From Metamycoplasma cloacale (lineage in GTDB: Bacteria > Bacillota_I > Bacilli_A > Mycoplasmatales > Metamycoplasmataceae), in NCBI RefSeq assembly GCF_900660735.1, contig NZ_LR215049.1, positions 248,001-312,000 on the forward strand: 64,000 nucleotides of DNA, given 5' to 3'. Under the pieces are notes generated by a model that saw only the letters and a program-made list of their open reading frames with translations, was not told the DNA's origin and searched no databases. The translations under genes were made by a program, and so were the position numbers. Below are positions 41,197 through 52,784 of the stretch, piece by piece (positions within the stretch are counted from its first letter, which is position 1; every line of letters begins with the position of its first letter).

Positions 41197-41802
41197 ATGA
41201 CAATATATAAATATGGAAAAATCGTACACGTAAGTACAAATTATATTATTTTAGATCATAATGGTGAAGGTAGTTTGATATACGTTGCTAAGGTTGAACG
41301 TTTTAATAAAGATGAAGTAAGAAAGGTATATATTTCAACGATTCAAAATGAATATTCAAAAGCGACTTATGGTTTTGATAATTTTAAAGAATTAGTGATA
41401 TTTGAAGATTTAATTAACCTACAAGGATTAGGACCGAAAACAGCAATCATTATTTTAAATCAAGGTTGAGAAAATATCATTAGTTGAATTGCTAATGGCA
41501 ATTATGAACAATTACAAAAAATACCATACGTTTCACATAAAGTAGTAAACAATATGGTCTTTAGTTTACAAGAAAAATATCGTAAATTAATTTCTAAATT
41601 AAATAGCGATGAATTAGAGAAAATCAATGTTGAACAAAAGATTGATAAAAATACAACAGAGTTTGAAAATGCAATGAAAATGTTAGGTTTTAAAACTAAA
41701 CAAATTAAGTATGCATTAGACAATATGAAATTAACCAACGATATTGAAAAATCTATTGAAGAAGCAATAAAAATCATTGGAAATCAATATCATGAACAAT
41801 AG
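41197..41802 (+). CDS. ruvA: Holliday junction branch migration protein RuvA
   Basis: 201 residues. N-terminal OB domain, helix-hairpin-helix FEDLINLQGLGPKTAIIIL, C-terminal domain MKMLGFKTKQIKYAL that contacts RuvB. The ATG at 41197 has AAGGAG 6 nt upstream. Overlaps ruvB by 11 nt. Confidence 0.92.
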
Positions 41803-42742
41803 ATTTAGAGTTGAAAAATTTGACGAATTTATCGGGCAAACAAAAATAAAACAAACTTTAAAAGTATTGATTAATAGTTCATTTGCACAAAAGAAACCAA
41901 TTGATCATATTTTATTCTACGGACCACCTGGATTAGGTAAAACTACATTAGCGAAAATTATTTCTAATGAAACTAAACAAAACATAGTTTTTGTTCAAGG
42001 ACCTCTTTTAGAAAAGAAAAGTGATTTATTAACACTACTATCCTCTATTAAAGAAAACGACATTATTTTTATTGATGAAATACATTGTATCAATCACAAT
42101 TTGGAAGAATTGTTATACACTGCAATGGAGGATGGTGTTATTGATATAACATTAGGTGTTGACGGGGATAAAAGAATAATGAGAATGACATTAAAACCAT
42201 TTTCATTAATTGCTGCTACAACTAAATTTGATCATCTATCAAAACCTCTAAAAGATCGTTTTGGTTTTATTGGTAAATTAATTAACTACAATACAAAAGA
42301 AATAGCAGAAATTATTAGTAATTCAGCAATACGAAACAATATTTCAATCGATAATAAATCCATCGAAATGATTGCGCTGCATTCAAATAATAATCCTAGA
42401 GTTGCAAATATGCTTTTAAAACGTGTATTTGATTTTTCACTCTATGATAATCAAAAAATGATTGATGAAGAATTAGTAAAGAAAACATTTGGTTTTATTG
42501 GTATTTTTGATGGAGGTTTAACGCAAATTCAGATTCAATACCTTGAAACTTTAAATAATGTTTTTACTAAAAAATATGCTTCAATTGATGCTATTTCTAG
42601 TATTACAAAAGACGATAAACAAACGATAATAAATGAAATAGAACCACAATTATTAGTTAAAAAATTTATCGAAAAATCTCCACGTGGTCGGAGAATTACA
42701 GATGAGGGGGTTGCGTATTTAACTAATTTCAAGATATTATAA
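41792..42742 (+). CDS. ruvB: Holliday junction DNA helicase RuvB
   Basis: 316 residues. AAA+ motor: Walker A FYGPPGLGKTTLAKI, Walker B IIFIDEIHCI, sensor LIAATTKFDHLSKPLKDRFG and the C-terminal winged helix KKFIEKSPRGRRITDEGV. Start MNNRFR, lying in the end of ruvA. Moves Holliday junctions; RecU cuts them. Confidence 0.96.
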   Translation: MNNRFRVEKFDEFIGQTKIKQTLKVLINSSFAQKKPIDHILFYGPPGLGKTTLAKIISNETKQNIVFVQGPLLEKKSDLLTLLSSIKENDIIFIDEIHCINHNLEELLYTAMEDGVIDITLGVDGDKRIMRMTLKPFSLIAATTKFDHLSKPLKDRFGFIGKLINYNTKEIAEIISNSAIRNNISIDNKSIEMIALHSNNNPRVANMLLKRVFDFSLYDNQKMIDEELVKKTFGFIGIFDGGLTQIQIQYLETLNNVFTKKYASIDAISSITKDDKQTIINEIEPQLLVKKFIEKSPRGRRITDEGVAYLTNFKIL

Positions 42743-42752
42743 ATATTTATAA

Positions 42753-42758
42753 TATAAT
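42753..42758 (+). promoter_or_regulatory. -10 box of secDF
   Basis: TATAAT ending 8 nt before the ATG at 42767, with no SD; suggests a nearly leaderless message. Confidence 0.5.
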
Positions 42759-42766
42759 TTTAAACT

Positions 42767-45403
42767 ATGAAAAAAACAAAAGGAATTAGTTCAAAATTTA
42801 GATGATTTATTAGCATCTTTGTCATTGTTGGGATGATTTTATCAATTATTTTTGGTTCAATTTTCTTTTTGGGACCAAAACTAAACAAGGATAATATCAA
42901 TTCAAACGTACAAGCTTCAAATATATCATTAAAAATTAAACCAACAACAAATACAAATTTAGCGTCTCAAGATCTTCCAAGTTCTAAGGCGATTTTAAAT
43001 ACAACAAAATCTTATATTCAAAATAAAAACACATTATCATCAATTGATATTTCATTAAGTTCAAATGACACAGTAAATATCACAAGTTATGCACATAATG
43101 ATGATCAAACTAAAAATGAATTAATCAATTCTTTAGTAAATAAGCCGCATTTAACATTTACTGACGAAAATGGTAATCCTGTATTTTACAAAGGCCAATT
43201 TTTATCAAGATTAGAACCTGGAGTTCGTAAAACATTAAACGATTTTATGAATGGAGATCCTGGCGATTTTATTCCTAAATTTGTCGCAAATCCTGCAACT
43301 GCAAAAAATAAACAAGGTGTTTCAAATAGAATAACTTTAAAATTTAGTGATGATGGTTGAACTGAATTTATTAAATATGGTTATGAATTAGCATTGATGA
43401 TTTATTATCCTCAATATTTCAATAATTCATCTCCAAAAGCATATATTTGAATCAATCTTCAAGAATTTGTAAATATTGCAAAAACTCAATATCCAGATGA
43501 ATGACTAGCAGCTGGTGAAAACCCTGTTAATTTCGCATATGTTGGAAACTCAGCTAAAGTTCAAGAAGTTGCAACAGGTGAAGTTGATGAAAAAGGTCAA
43601 CCAATTAAAAAAGAAATTCAACCCGTTTTAAAAACCGATACAATCAATGCAGCTAAGTATTTAATTACTGTTTCAAATCCATTTGCTTTAAGAACAAGTA
43701 ATGTTAATGATTCGGCAATTTATTTATTAAACGATAATAAAAATGGATATACAGACGAAGAACTTGCGACAGCTATAAATTATGGTGTTGCTCCATTTGA
43801 ATACGTATTGCAATCTAGTTATTTCATTGAAACTAATTCAACAAATGTTAATAAGTATTTAGTTGTATTTGCAATTCTTTTTGCTTTAATGTCAATTTAC
43901 TTAATTATTCGTTATAGATTATTAGGTTTTATATCCTCTTTAACAATCCTATTTCTAACATTTATTTTATTAGTAGTATTCACAATATTGAATATATTTA
44001 TAACCCCAATTATTGGTTTAACAATTCTAATTTCAATTATTATGGCATTTATGTTGATTATGCATCACATGAATGTTTATAGAAAAGAAATTATGGAAGG
44101 TTCTAATGCTGTTAAATCAATATCTAAATCAACTCAAAAATCTTTAATAACATCAATTGATTCAACTGCAATATTGATATTAGCAATATTTATGTCAATA
44201 TTTATTAGCATTTCATATTCAACGATTATTGCATTGATATTCTTTACATCAATAATGATTAGTTTTGTTGCATCATCGATGTTAAATACTTATTTAATTA
44301 GAAACGTTGTTAAAACAGAGAGTTTTGAAAATAAAGTTTCTTGAGTTTTATATAAAGATAATAAATTCTATTCAAGAATCCAAAAAATGAATTTAATTAA
44401 TAAATCTAAATTCTATACAATCGGTTTTGCTATTTTCGTTGTGTTGGCATTAATTTCATTCTTCATTATTTCAGGAATAAATAAATCAGTTTATAACGGA
44501 TTAAACTTAAGCTCCAACTTAAAAAATGGTATTGTTTATTCAATTATTCCAACAAATGGAATCAAATGAAATTTAGATACAACACATAATATTGCATCAA
44601 TCATTTCACCTACAATATCTAACGTTCAAGGCGAAATCAACCATCATTTAGCAAACATTAAAGATCAATCTTATATTATTGAAATTTCAAAAATTAATAG
44701 TTCTATTTTAAATGATTTAAATACTATTTTAAGTTCATCAAATATTGACAACTTTAAAATCATTGAAAACCATATTACCCCAGTTAATATATCAACAGAT
44801 ATTGCAACCGCTTCAATGGTATTGGGCATTTCTACATTACTAATGTTTATATACTTAATGATCAGATATTCATGAAGAGCTGCATTAATGATGTTTATAA
44901 AACAAACATTCGCATTTATTTTAGTCTTATTAACCGCTTTAGCAACATACATTGAAATTTCTTCACACATAATTGATGGTTTACTATTTGCTTGTTTATA
45001 CAACGCAATTGATTCAATTCTATTTTCAAACAAAATTAAAGAAGAATTTAGTAAAAACCTTAACACTAAAAACTATATATATTCAAAAGAGGAAATTAAA
45101 GAGTACTTCAGAATTGCAATTAACGATTTATTCGGCGAACAAATTATGATGCTATTAATTGCTGCATTATTAATGAGTTCAACAACAACACTAATGACTT
45201 GATTAAACCCTACAATTGTATTAATCTTCGGAATTAATATTATTATGATTGTATTAATCAATCTATTCTTAGTTCCATTAATTTGAATGCAACTTGAGAT
45301 TAAGAAAAATATTAATAAACAAAAAAGAATTAACGATGGTTATTGAAACAGCCAAAAAGTAGAAGAACAAACATTTATCGAAATTAATGATTATTCAATT
45401 TAA
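42767..45403 (+). CDS. secDF: Protein translocase subunit SecDF (fused), divergent
   Basis: 878 residues. Two repeats of the SecD/SecF layout: one helix, a large outer domain, then five helices (IIGLTILISIIMAFMLIMHH resembles the fourth helix). The SecD outer domain carries the weakly conserved GVAPFEYVLQSSYFIE strand. Uses the proton gradient to help secretion. Strongly Asn/Ser-rich and divergent. Many UGA-Trp codons. Confidence 0.85.
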
Positions 45404-45420
45404 TAAAAACGAGGTTATTT

Positions 45421-46671
45421 ATGTTTAATAGATTAAAAGGGACGAGAGACATTTTTGGCTATGATTCAAAAATATTAGATTATATACGTAATACATTTTT
45501 TGATATAGCTAAAAAATACAATTACTCTTATATTGAAACGCCAATTATTGAAGAGGCTGAATTATTTATTAGATCATCTGGCGAAACAAGCGATATCGTT
45601 TCAAAAGAAATGTATTTATTTAAAGATAAAGGTGATCGTAATTTAGCTTTAAGACCAGAAGGAACTGCTTCTATCATTAGAGCTTTTGTTGAAAATAAAA
45701 TTGATAACTTACAGCAATCAAAATTATTTTACTTCGGTCCTATGTTCAGATATGAGAGACCACAAAAAGGAAGATATAGACAATTTCTTCAAGGAGGTGT
45801 TGAGTTAATCGCCCCTAAAAATGAATTAAATAACTTCGAAATTATTAAATTAGCATATGACTTTTTAAAGAAATTAAAGATAGAAAATCTTGTATTAGAA
45901 ATTAATAACCTTGGTTCAATCCAAACAAGAAATGAATATATTAAAAAACTAAAATCTTATTTTGAACCATACAAAAAAGATTTTGATGAATTAACTTTAT
46001 CTAGATTAGAAAAAAACGTTTTAAGAATATTAGATGATAAAAATCTAGCAGAATTAGATTTTGTTAAGAACGCCCCTAAATTATTAGATTATTTAACAGT
46101 TGACGAAAAAGAACAGTTCAATTCTTTATTAAATCTTTTAAAAGCATTTAATATTGATTATGTTATCAATCCTAATTTAGTTAGAGGATTAGATTACTAT
46201 AATGACATTGTTTTTGAATTCGTTTCTTCATCTGAAGCTCTAGGAACTAAATCAACTGTTTTAGCAGGCGGAAGATACGATGGTATGATTTCTGAATTCA
46301 ATGGGCCTAATTTAGATTCAATCGGTTTTGCATTTGGCGTAGATCGTATTATGGAAATAATTAAAAACGATTGTCAAAATATAGAAGAATTAACAGATCA
46401 AATTGATATATTAATTGGCTATACAAGTGATTTTGATAAAGACGAAATTGTTAAAATCGCTTATGATTTAAGAAAAAACTTTACAGTTCATTTAATTAAT
46501 CAACCAACAACTATTAAAAATTTATTTAAACAGAAATTTAATCTAAATCCTAAATTATTAATTTTCAAAGAATTAAATTCTAAACCAATGGAAATAAAAA
46601 TAAAAAATCAAGAATTAGATGAGACAATCATTTATTCAGATTCTAGTGACATTTCAAAAATATTAAAGTAG
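45421..46671 (+). CDS. hisS: Histidyl-tRNA synthetase
   Basis: 416 residues. Class II core: LALRPEGTASIIRAF, MFRYERPQKGRYRQFLQGGVE (motif 2), LVRGLDYYNDIVFEFV and AGGRYDGMI (HisRS signatures), GFAFGVDRI (motif 3). C-terminal anticodon domain present. GAGG before ATG. Confidence 0.97.
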   Translation: MFNRLKGTRDIFGYDSKILDYIRNTFFDIAKKYNYSYIETPIIEEAELFIRSSGETSDIVSKEMYLFKDKGDRNLALRPEGTASIIRAFVENKIDNLQQSKLFYFGPMFRYERPQKGRYRQFLQGGVELIAPKNELNNFEIIKLAYDFLKKLKIENLVLEINNLGSIQTRNEYIKKLKSYFEPYKKDFDELTLSRLEKNVLRILDDKNLAELDFVKNAPKLLDYLTVDEKEQFNSLLNLLKAFNIDYVINPNLVRGLDYYNDIVFEFVSSSEALGTKSTVLAGGRYDGMISEFNGPNLDSIGFAFGVDRIMEIIKNDCQNIEELTDQIDILIGYTSDFDKDEIVKIAYDLRKNFTVHLINQPTTIKNLFKQKFNLNPKLLIFKELNSKPMEIKIKNQELDETIIYSDSSDISKILK

Positions 46672-46678
46672 GTATATT

Positions 46679-48358
46679 ATGAAAAAACATTATTGCGGAA
46701 AATTAAATATTGAAAATCTAAATCAAGAAGTTGAACTTTTTGGTTGAATTTCAAATAAAAGAAAATTTAAAAATCAACTATTCATCGATTTACGTGATTC
46801 AAGTGGTATTGCACAGCTTGTGTTCAAAGATGTTACAGATCCTTTATTAACTAAAGAATCATGTATTTATGCAAAAGGTTTAGTTGTAAAAAGATTAGAA
46901 GCTAATCCAGATTTGTTTTCAGGTGAAATTGAAATTGCAGTTTCTGAATACAAAATTTTAAACTCATCAAAACAATTGCCTTTTGAAATACATAAAGACA
47001 ATTCAGCAAACGAAGATATTAGATTGGAATATCGTTTTCTTGATTTAAGACAAGAAAAAATGATTCAAAATTTACGATTAAGACATAAATTGAATTTATT
47101 GGTTAGAAATTTCTTTGATAAAAAAGGATTTATGGAAATTGAAACCCCAATTCTTTCTAAATCAACCCCAGAAGGTGCGAGAGACTATTTAGTTCCAACA
47201 AGAAGAAAAGGAAGATTTTTTGCCTTGCCTCAATCACCTCAATTGTATAAACAATTATTAATGGCTGCTGGTTTTGAAAAATACTTTCAAATCGCAAGAG
47301 TTTTCAGAGATGAAGATTTAAGAAAAGATAGACAACCTGAATTTACACAATTAGATATTGAAATGTCATTTGGTGGAAAAGAAGAGATTTTCGCTCTTTG
47401 TGAAGAAATGTGAAAAGAAGTTTTACATAATTTAGGATATGAAATTAAAACTCCTTTTGAAAGAATGGATTATTTCTATTCACAAGCACATTACGGAAAT
47501 GATAAACCAGATACAAGATATGAATATTTAATTCAAGATTATTCAAAAGAATTAAGTCAATATTTTGAAAATTACAATTTTGTTAAAGCTATTATTTTTG
47601 ATCGTGATATTCAAGAAAACATGCAATATATTAATGAAACATTCACTAAAAATAATGGTGAAAAATTAGAATTGATTAATTTAAATTCATTAGATAAAAA
47701 TGGTGATTTATATAAAACATTATCTAAATTAAACGAAAAGAATTTCTCTAATCCTTTATTTATTATCTCTCTTGGTAATAAAGAAGAAAACGCACTTAAA
47801 TCATTAGGAGCTGTTAGAACTGTTTTAAATGAACTATATCAATTGGCAGATCCAAATCAATTGAATTTCTTATGAATCGTTAATTGACCAATGTTTGAAT
47901 ATGATGAGGAAACAAAATCATATGCACCAGCACACCACGCATTTACTCAATTTGAAGAATCAACATTGGATTATTTAAAATCAAATGAATTAGATAAAGT
48001 TAGAGCAAAATCATACGATTTAGTATTAAATGGATTTGAATTAGGTTCTGGTTCTATTAGAATTCATGATATTGAAACACAAAAAATGATGTTTAATATA
48101 TTAAACATATCTGAAAAAGAACAACAAAGTAGATTTGGTTTCTTCTTAAAATCATTCAATTATGGTTTACCACCTCATAATGGTATTGCCTTTGGAATTG
48201 AAAGGGTTTTAATGATATTGACTAAATCTCAATCAATTAGAGATGTTATTGCATTCCCTAAAAACGCTAAAGGTTTGGATTTACTATCAGGTTCACCTTC
48301 TGATGTTACTAAAGAACAATTAGATGAATATGGTTTAATTGTGAAAGGTGGTAATTAA
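46679..48358 (+). CDS. aspS: Aspartyl-tRNA synthetase
   Basis: 559 residues of bacterial type. N-terminal OB anticodon domain, motif 2 FRDEDLRKDRQPEFTQLDIE, the GAD insertion, then FGIERVLMIL (motif 3). Starts 7 nt after hisS, the conserved hisS-aspS pair. Stop overlaps the secG ATG (TAATG). Confidence 0.97.
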
Positions 48359-48609
48359 TGAAGGCTGGATCGCTAGCAATTATTATTATTTTATTAATTA
48401 TTTCTTTTGTTATTATCTTTGTATCACTATTAATGTCACCGGATAATAATAGCTTTAGTGGAGCTTTAGTTGGTAGTGGTGATTTAGATTTATTTAAAGT
48501 TTCTAAAGAAAGAGGAATTAAAAAAGTTTTAAAATGATCAATGTTATCATTGGGGTTACTACTCTTTATTCTTTGCATCGTTTTAAGAGTTTTAATTCAA
48601 AGCATTTAA
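48358..48609 (+). CDS. secG: Protein translocase subunit SecG
   Basis: 83 residues with two membrane helices (ITII-rich at 5-28 and SMLSLGLLLFILCIVLRVLI at 62-82) and a Gly/Ser loop NNSFSGALVGSGDLDLF, the SecG pattern before rnr. Position secG-rnr-smpB is classical in Firmicutes. Confidence 0.85.
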
Positions 48610-48613
48610 ACTT

Positions 48614-50740
48614 ATGGATAAAAAATTAAAGTATACATTCAATTTAAATGAAATGAAGTTGCTTGAATTTTTAAAAGAAAAAAATCAAGCAACTTTTTTA
48701 GAAATTGCTAAAGTATTCAAAATTAATAGAATTGATAATAACAAACTAACTAACTTGTTGAATAAATTATTAAATGAATTTAAAATTGATAAATTCAAAG
48801 ATAACTATCGTTTAATCAATTTTGTAACTGATTTAAAAACAAATATTTCTGTAACATCAAAGAGATTTGGATTTGTTGATTTTCAAGATCAAAATGGTAA
48901 CAATTTAAGTGCCTTTATCCCTTCTTTTCAATTAAATGGAATATTGGATAAAGATTTACTTGATGTATCAATTTATAGTTATAAAAATGAACATAACGAA
49001 GTTATGTATAAAGCAAATATCAAAGCAAATTTAGAGCATCCTTTTAAATACATTACAGGTTTTATACAATATGGTAAAAATCGTCAACCTTACTTTAAAC
49101 CATATGACGAAAAAATGAATGGTAAATTCATTATTTTGAATGATAAATCAGTTCCAAAGGATTTAAAAGAAACTGATATTGTAAAATGCGAAGTATTAAA
49201 ACCTAATTTAGAATCAATTGTTTTAATGTATAAAGATGTCATTGCTAATATTGAAGATAAAAATCATTCAATGTATAAGTTATTTGCAACTTATGATGTT
49301 AATGAAACATTTGATATAGACGTTTTAACCGAAGCTTCAAGCATTCCTCAATTTGTCTCTGAAAAAGAAATCTCCGAAAGAAAAGATTTAAGAAAACTAT
49401 TAACAGTAACTATTGACGGGCTTGATACAAAAGATTTTGACGACGCTATTTCTTGTTATAAATTAGATAATGGCAATTATAAATTGTTTATACACATTGC
49501 CGATGTTTCTTATTACGTCAAAGAAGGTTCCCCAATTGATAAAGAAGCTTTAAAAAGAGGAACTAGTATCTATCTACCAGATAGAGTTATTCCAATGTTA
49601 CCATTTGAATTATCTAATGGTATCTGCTCATTGAATCCAAATGTAGATAGATGTTGTTTAACTCTTGAATTGGAAATTGATTCGTTTGGAAATAATAAAA
49701 CTTATGACATATACCCAAGTGTTATAACCTCTGATTATCGTTTAACATATAACGGTGTTAATGATTTTCTAGAACATAAATTAGATGTGCCTAATGAAAT
49801 AGCTGAATTGCTATTAAATGCTCAATCATTAGCTTCTATTTTAAGAGCTAAAAAAATCAACGAAGGATATGTTGATTTCGAAATTGAAGAACCTAAAATC
49901 ATTATGAAAGATGGAAATGTTGTTGATATTGTTATTAAAAAAGAAGGTATCAGCGAAAAAATGATTGAAGATTTCATGGTTAGAGCAAACGAAACCGTTG
50001 CTGAAATGATGCAAGATAAAAAATTACCTTCAATATATAGAATTCATGATAAACCAGATGATGAAAAATTAATGAATTTACAAAATTTATTATCATTTGT
50101 TGGTTTAAAACATTTAAAAGTTCCATTTGATGGAAATCCTAAAAGTTTTGAATTATTAGTCGAAAAAATTAAAGAAACTAAATTTGATGATTACATTAAA
50201 ATGTCTTTATTAAGAACAATGCAAAAAGCATCTTATAGTTCAAATAATATTGGACATTTCGGTTTAGCTTCTCAAGCATATTCACACTTTACAAGTCCAA
50301 TTAGAAGATATCCTGATTTATTACTACATCGTTTGATTAGAAATTACATATTTCAAAAACAATATGACCCTTTAAAAGAAAAAGAATACATTGAAGAAAT
50401 TTCAAATATTTCTTTATTAAATTCTGAAGCAGAAAAAAATGCAATGACTATTGAAAGAGATATTGTAGATATTAAAAAATCAGAATTTTTCCAACAATTT
50501 ATCAATAAAACATTTAAAGCAACAATTGTTTCGATTGAAAAATTCGGTATCTTTTTCAACATAGAAGAATATCAAGCAAGTGTTTTAATTAGATTCGAAG
50601 ATTTAAACGATGAGGTGTTAAAAATTTCTAATTTTGAAGCAAAAGGCTTAACTCATTATTTTGCCATCGGTCAAACAAGAGATATAAAAATTACTAGCGT
50701 AGATTTATTAAAAGGAAATATTAACGCAATTATTGCTTAA
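48614..50740 (+). CDS. rnr: Ribonuclease R
   Basis: 708 residues. N-terminal winged helix, cold-shock domains, catalytic RNB with TIDGLDTKDFDDAISCYK (three Asp ligands), HIADVSYYV and SHFTSPIRRYPDLLLHRL, C-terminal S1 domain. Degrades structured RNA and works with tmRNA on non-stop messages; smpB and tmRNA follow. No second 3'-5' exonuclease is expected in mycoplasmas. Confidence 0.97.
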   Translation: MDKKLKYTFNLNEMKLLEFLKEKNQATFLEIAKVFKINRIDNNKLTNLLNKLLNEFKIDKFKDNYRLINFVTDLKTNISVTSKRFGFVDFQDQNGNNLSAFIPSFQLNGILDKDLLDVSIYSYKNEHNEVMYKANIKANLEHPFKYITGFIQYGKNRQPYFKPYDEKMNGKFIILNDKSVPKDLKETDIVKCEVLKPNLESIVLMYKDVIANIEDKNHSMYKLFATYDVNETFDIDVLTEASSIPQFVSEKEISERKDLRKLLTVTIDGLDTKDFDDAISCYKLDNGNYKLFIHIADVSYYVKEGSPIDKEALKRGTSIYLPDRVIPMLPFELSNGICSLNPNVDRCCLTLELEIDSFGNNKTYDIYPSVITSDYRLTYNGVNDFLEHKLDVPNEIAELLLNAQSLASILRAKKINEGYVDFEIEEPKIIMKDGNVVDIVIKKEGISEKMIEDFMVRANETVAEMMQDKKLPSIYRIHDKPDDEKLMNLQNLLSFVGLKHLKVPFDGNPKSFELLVEKIKETKFDDYIKMSLLRTMQKASYSSNNIGHFGLASQAYSHFTSPIRRYPDLLLHRLIRNYIFQKQYDPLKEKEYIEEISNISLLNSEAEKNAMTIERDIVDIKKSEFFQQFINKTFKATIVSIEKFGIFFNIEEYQASVLIRFEDLNDEVLKISNFEAKGLTHYFAIGQTRDIKITSVDLLKGNINAIIA

Positions 50741-50769
50741 ATATTCCTTTTTTTTGTAATATTATTAGT

Positions 50770-51207
50770 ATGTCGACTTTAATTTTAAAAAACAAATTTA
50801 GTAAGCAAGATTATGAAATAATCGAAACATACGAAACAGGAATTTCATTACTTGGTTGAGAAACAAAAAGTTTGCGTGCAAAAAATGCAAAATTAGAAAA
50901 TGCTTTTTGTACTATATCATCAAGAAGAAATGAAATTTATCTTCATAATTGCTATATTGCGCAATATATGAATGTGAAATGTGAAACTTCAAGAACAAGA
51001 AAACTTTTAATGCATAAATATGAAATTTTACGTATTAAAAACAAAGTTGATCAATTATCATTGATTATCATTCCGATTTCGTTGTATTGAAAAAATAATC
51101 ATATTAAATTAGAAATTGCTTTAGCTAAAAGATTAAAGAAACACGACAAAAGAGAAAAAATCAAGGAATTAGAAGCTAAAAGACAAATGAAATCCTTAAT
51201 TTATTAA
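50770..51207 (+). CDS. smpB: SsrA-binding protein SmpB
   Basis: 145 residues. YEIIETYETGISLLGWETKS and LRAKNAKLENAF are typical; C-terminal basic tail KRLKKHDKREKIKELEAKRQ inserts into the ribosomal decoding center. UGA-Trp at the conserved LLGWE. The tmRNA gene begins 9 nt later. Confidence 0.95.
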
Positions 51208-51216
51208 ATAAATTAT

Positions 51217-51598
51217 GGGGGTGTAATGGTTTCGACAGGTATCTGACGTAATGAACTGCAGTGGTATTGTAGACCATAATGCATCTAGGCTTTTTTAAAC
51301 GCAAACTTAGATAAAAAAGAAGATCTATCATTAGAAATGATGATGAGATCAAAATACTCTTCAAATCTAGCTTTCGCTTAATTGAAAACTAGTGATTCAA
51401 TAATTTTGCTCAAGTTATTGAATCGGTTTAGAGCTTGGCATTAGCGTGTTCAGTTAAACTAATGTGACACTTTGACTGACTTATGTAATGAAGTTTGAGA
51501 ATTTAATAATTACAATTAAGTATATAAAATTTTATAAACTGTAGACGTTCATTAAATAGGGTGCGTGGACCGGGGTTCAATTCCCCGCATCTCCACCA
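51217..51598 (+). ncRNA. ssrA: Transfer-messenger RNA (tmRNA)
   Basis: 382 nt. tRNA-like ends: GGGGGTG pairs with CATCTCC (with G-U), TAATGGTTTCGACAGG near 5', GGGGTTCAATTCCCC T arm and encoded CCA. The tag reading frame is 51301-51381: resume codon GCA, 26 codons, ending SNLAFA and TAA. It rescues stalled ribosomes, with SmpB (upstream) and RNase R. Confidence 0.96.
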
Positions 51599-51674
51599 TT
51601 TTTTATTTTATTTTTATTCTTGTATACAATATAATATTAATAACATATATAGCAAATTCTAATAAGGAGAAATT

Positions 51675-51851
51675 ATGGTAGTACGTTATGTAGTAAATCA
51701 TGAAAAAGGTTGAGCAGTTAAAAATCCTAATGGCCAAAGAGCATTAAGAGTTTTTAAAACACAAAAAGAAGCAATTGAATATGCTAAATCATTAGCAGAT
51801 ACAACAAGTTATATTGTTCAATCTAAAAAAGGAACTTTTAGACAAAAATAA
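51675..51851 (+). CDS. DUF2188-family small protein
   Basis: 58 residues: VNHEKGWAVKNPNGQRALRV then FKTQKEAIEYAKSLA, the DUF2188 pattern (WaVk-G...f-TK-EA). AAGGAG lies 5 nt upstream; perfect TATAAT at 51630-51635. Role of the family is unknown; possibly nucleic-acid associated. Confidence 0.8.
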
Positions 51852-51854
51852 CTT

Positions 51855-52718
51855 ATGAATAAAATTCTTGACGGCAAAAAAACATCATTGAAAATCAAGG
51901 AAGAAATATATGAGATCACAAGTAAATTATCAAAAGATGATTTGCCAGTTTTAGGTATTATTCAAATTGGAGATTTAGAAGAGTCCAACATATATATAAA
52001 ACATAAAATGAATATGGCTAAAGAATTGAACATTGATTCAATTTTAGTTAAATTAACTGATAATCCAACAGATGAAAAAATCTTTGAAACAATTAAGGAA
52101 CTTTCAAATCAAGTAACGGGAATAATTGTTCAATTACCAATGGTTTCACAAAATGTTTCAAGCGTTCAAAATATTTTAAATTCTATTGAAGAATTACAAG
52201 ATATAGATGGTTTAAGAATTATTGATAATCAATTTAATCCTTTATTTCTTCCGGCAACCCCCAAAGGCATAATTTTGTTGTTAAATGAATATAAAATTGA
52301 TTTTTCAAACTATGATGTATCTGTTGTTGGTCAATCTAACATCGTAGGAAAACCTTTATCATTTTATTTTGATACTCATTCTAAAATTTCTCGCAGATAT
52401 GACAAATTGACTCCAAAAGATAATTTAAAATTTTCCGATTTAGTTATAGTAGCAACTGGTGTTAAAAATTCAGTTACTGTTGATATGTTGAAAGATGATG
52501 TTATTCTAATGGATGTTGGTATTCATCGTGAAAATTCAAAAATTTCTGGAGATCTAGATTTTGATGCGTGTATTGAAAAAGCTAAATATATAACACCAGT
52601 TCCGGGTGGTGTAGGACCAATGACAGTAATTTCTTTAATTATTAATTTAATAAAATCTTATTGTTTACAAAATCCTGATAAGCTAAATTTATATAAAAAA
52701 ATTAATAAATATTTTTAA
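51855..52718 (+). CDS. folD: Methylenetetrahydrofolate dehydrogenase/cyclohydrolase FolD
   Basis: 287 residues. Catalytic SNIYIKHKM (Tyr and Lys), VQLPM, DIDGL, dinucleotide site VVGQSNIVGKPL and TPVPGGVGPMT. Makes 10-formyl-THF for initiator tRNA. Starts 3 nt after the DUF2188 gene. Confidence 0.95.
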   Translation: MNKILDGKKTSLKIKEEIYEITSKLSKDDLPVLGIIQIGDLEESNIYIKHKMNMAKELNIDSILVKLTDNPTDEKIFETIKELSNQVTGIIVQLPMVSQNVSSVQNILNSIEELQDIDGLRIIDNQFNPLFLPATPKGIILLLNEYKIDFSNYDVSVVGQSNIVGKPLSFYFDTHSKISRRYDKLTPKDNLKFSDLVIVATGVKNSVTVDMLKDDVILMDVGIHRENSKISGDLDFDACIEKAKYITPVPGGVGPMTVISLIINLIKSYCLQNPDKLNLYKKINKYF

Positions 52719-52740
52719 GGTGAAAACCTTATTTTTTTTT
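52717..52740 (+). terminator. Terminator of folD
   Basis: AAGGT with ACCTT around a GAAA tetraloop, then nine T. Confidence 0.88.
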
Positions 52741-52784
52741 ATAATAAATACACACATTTTAGTGTGATAGATTAAGGGGGATTT

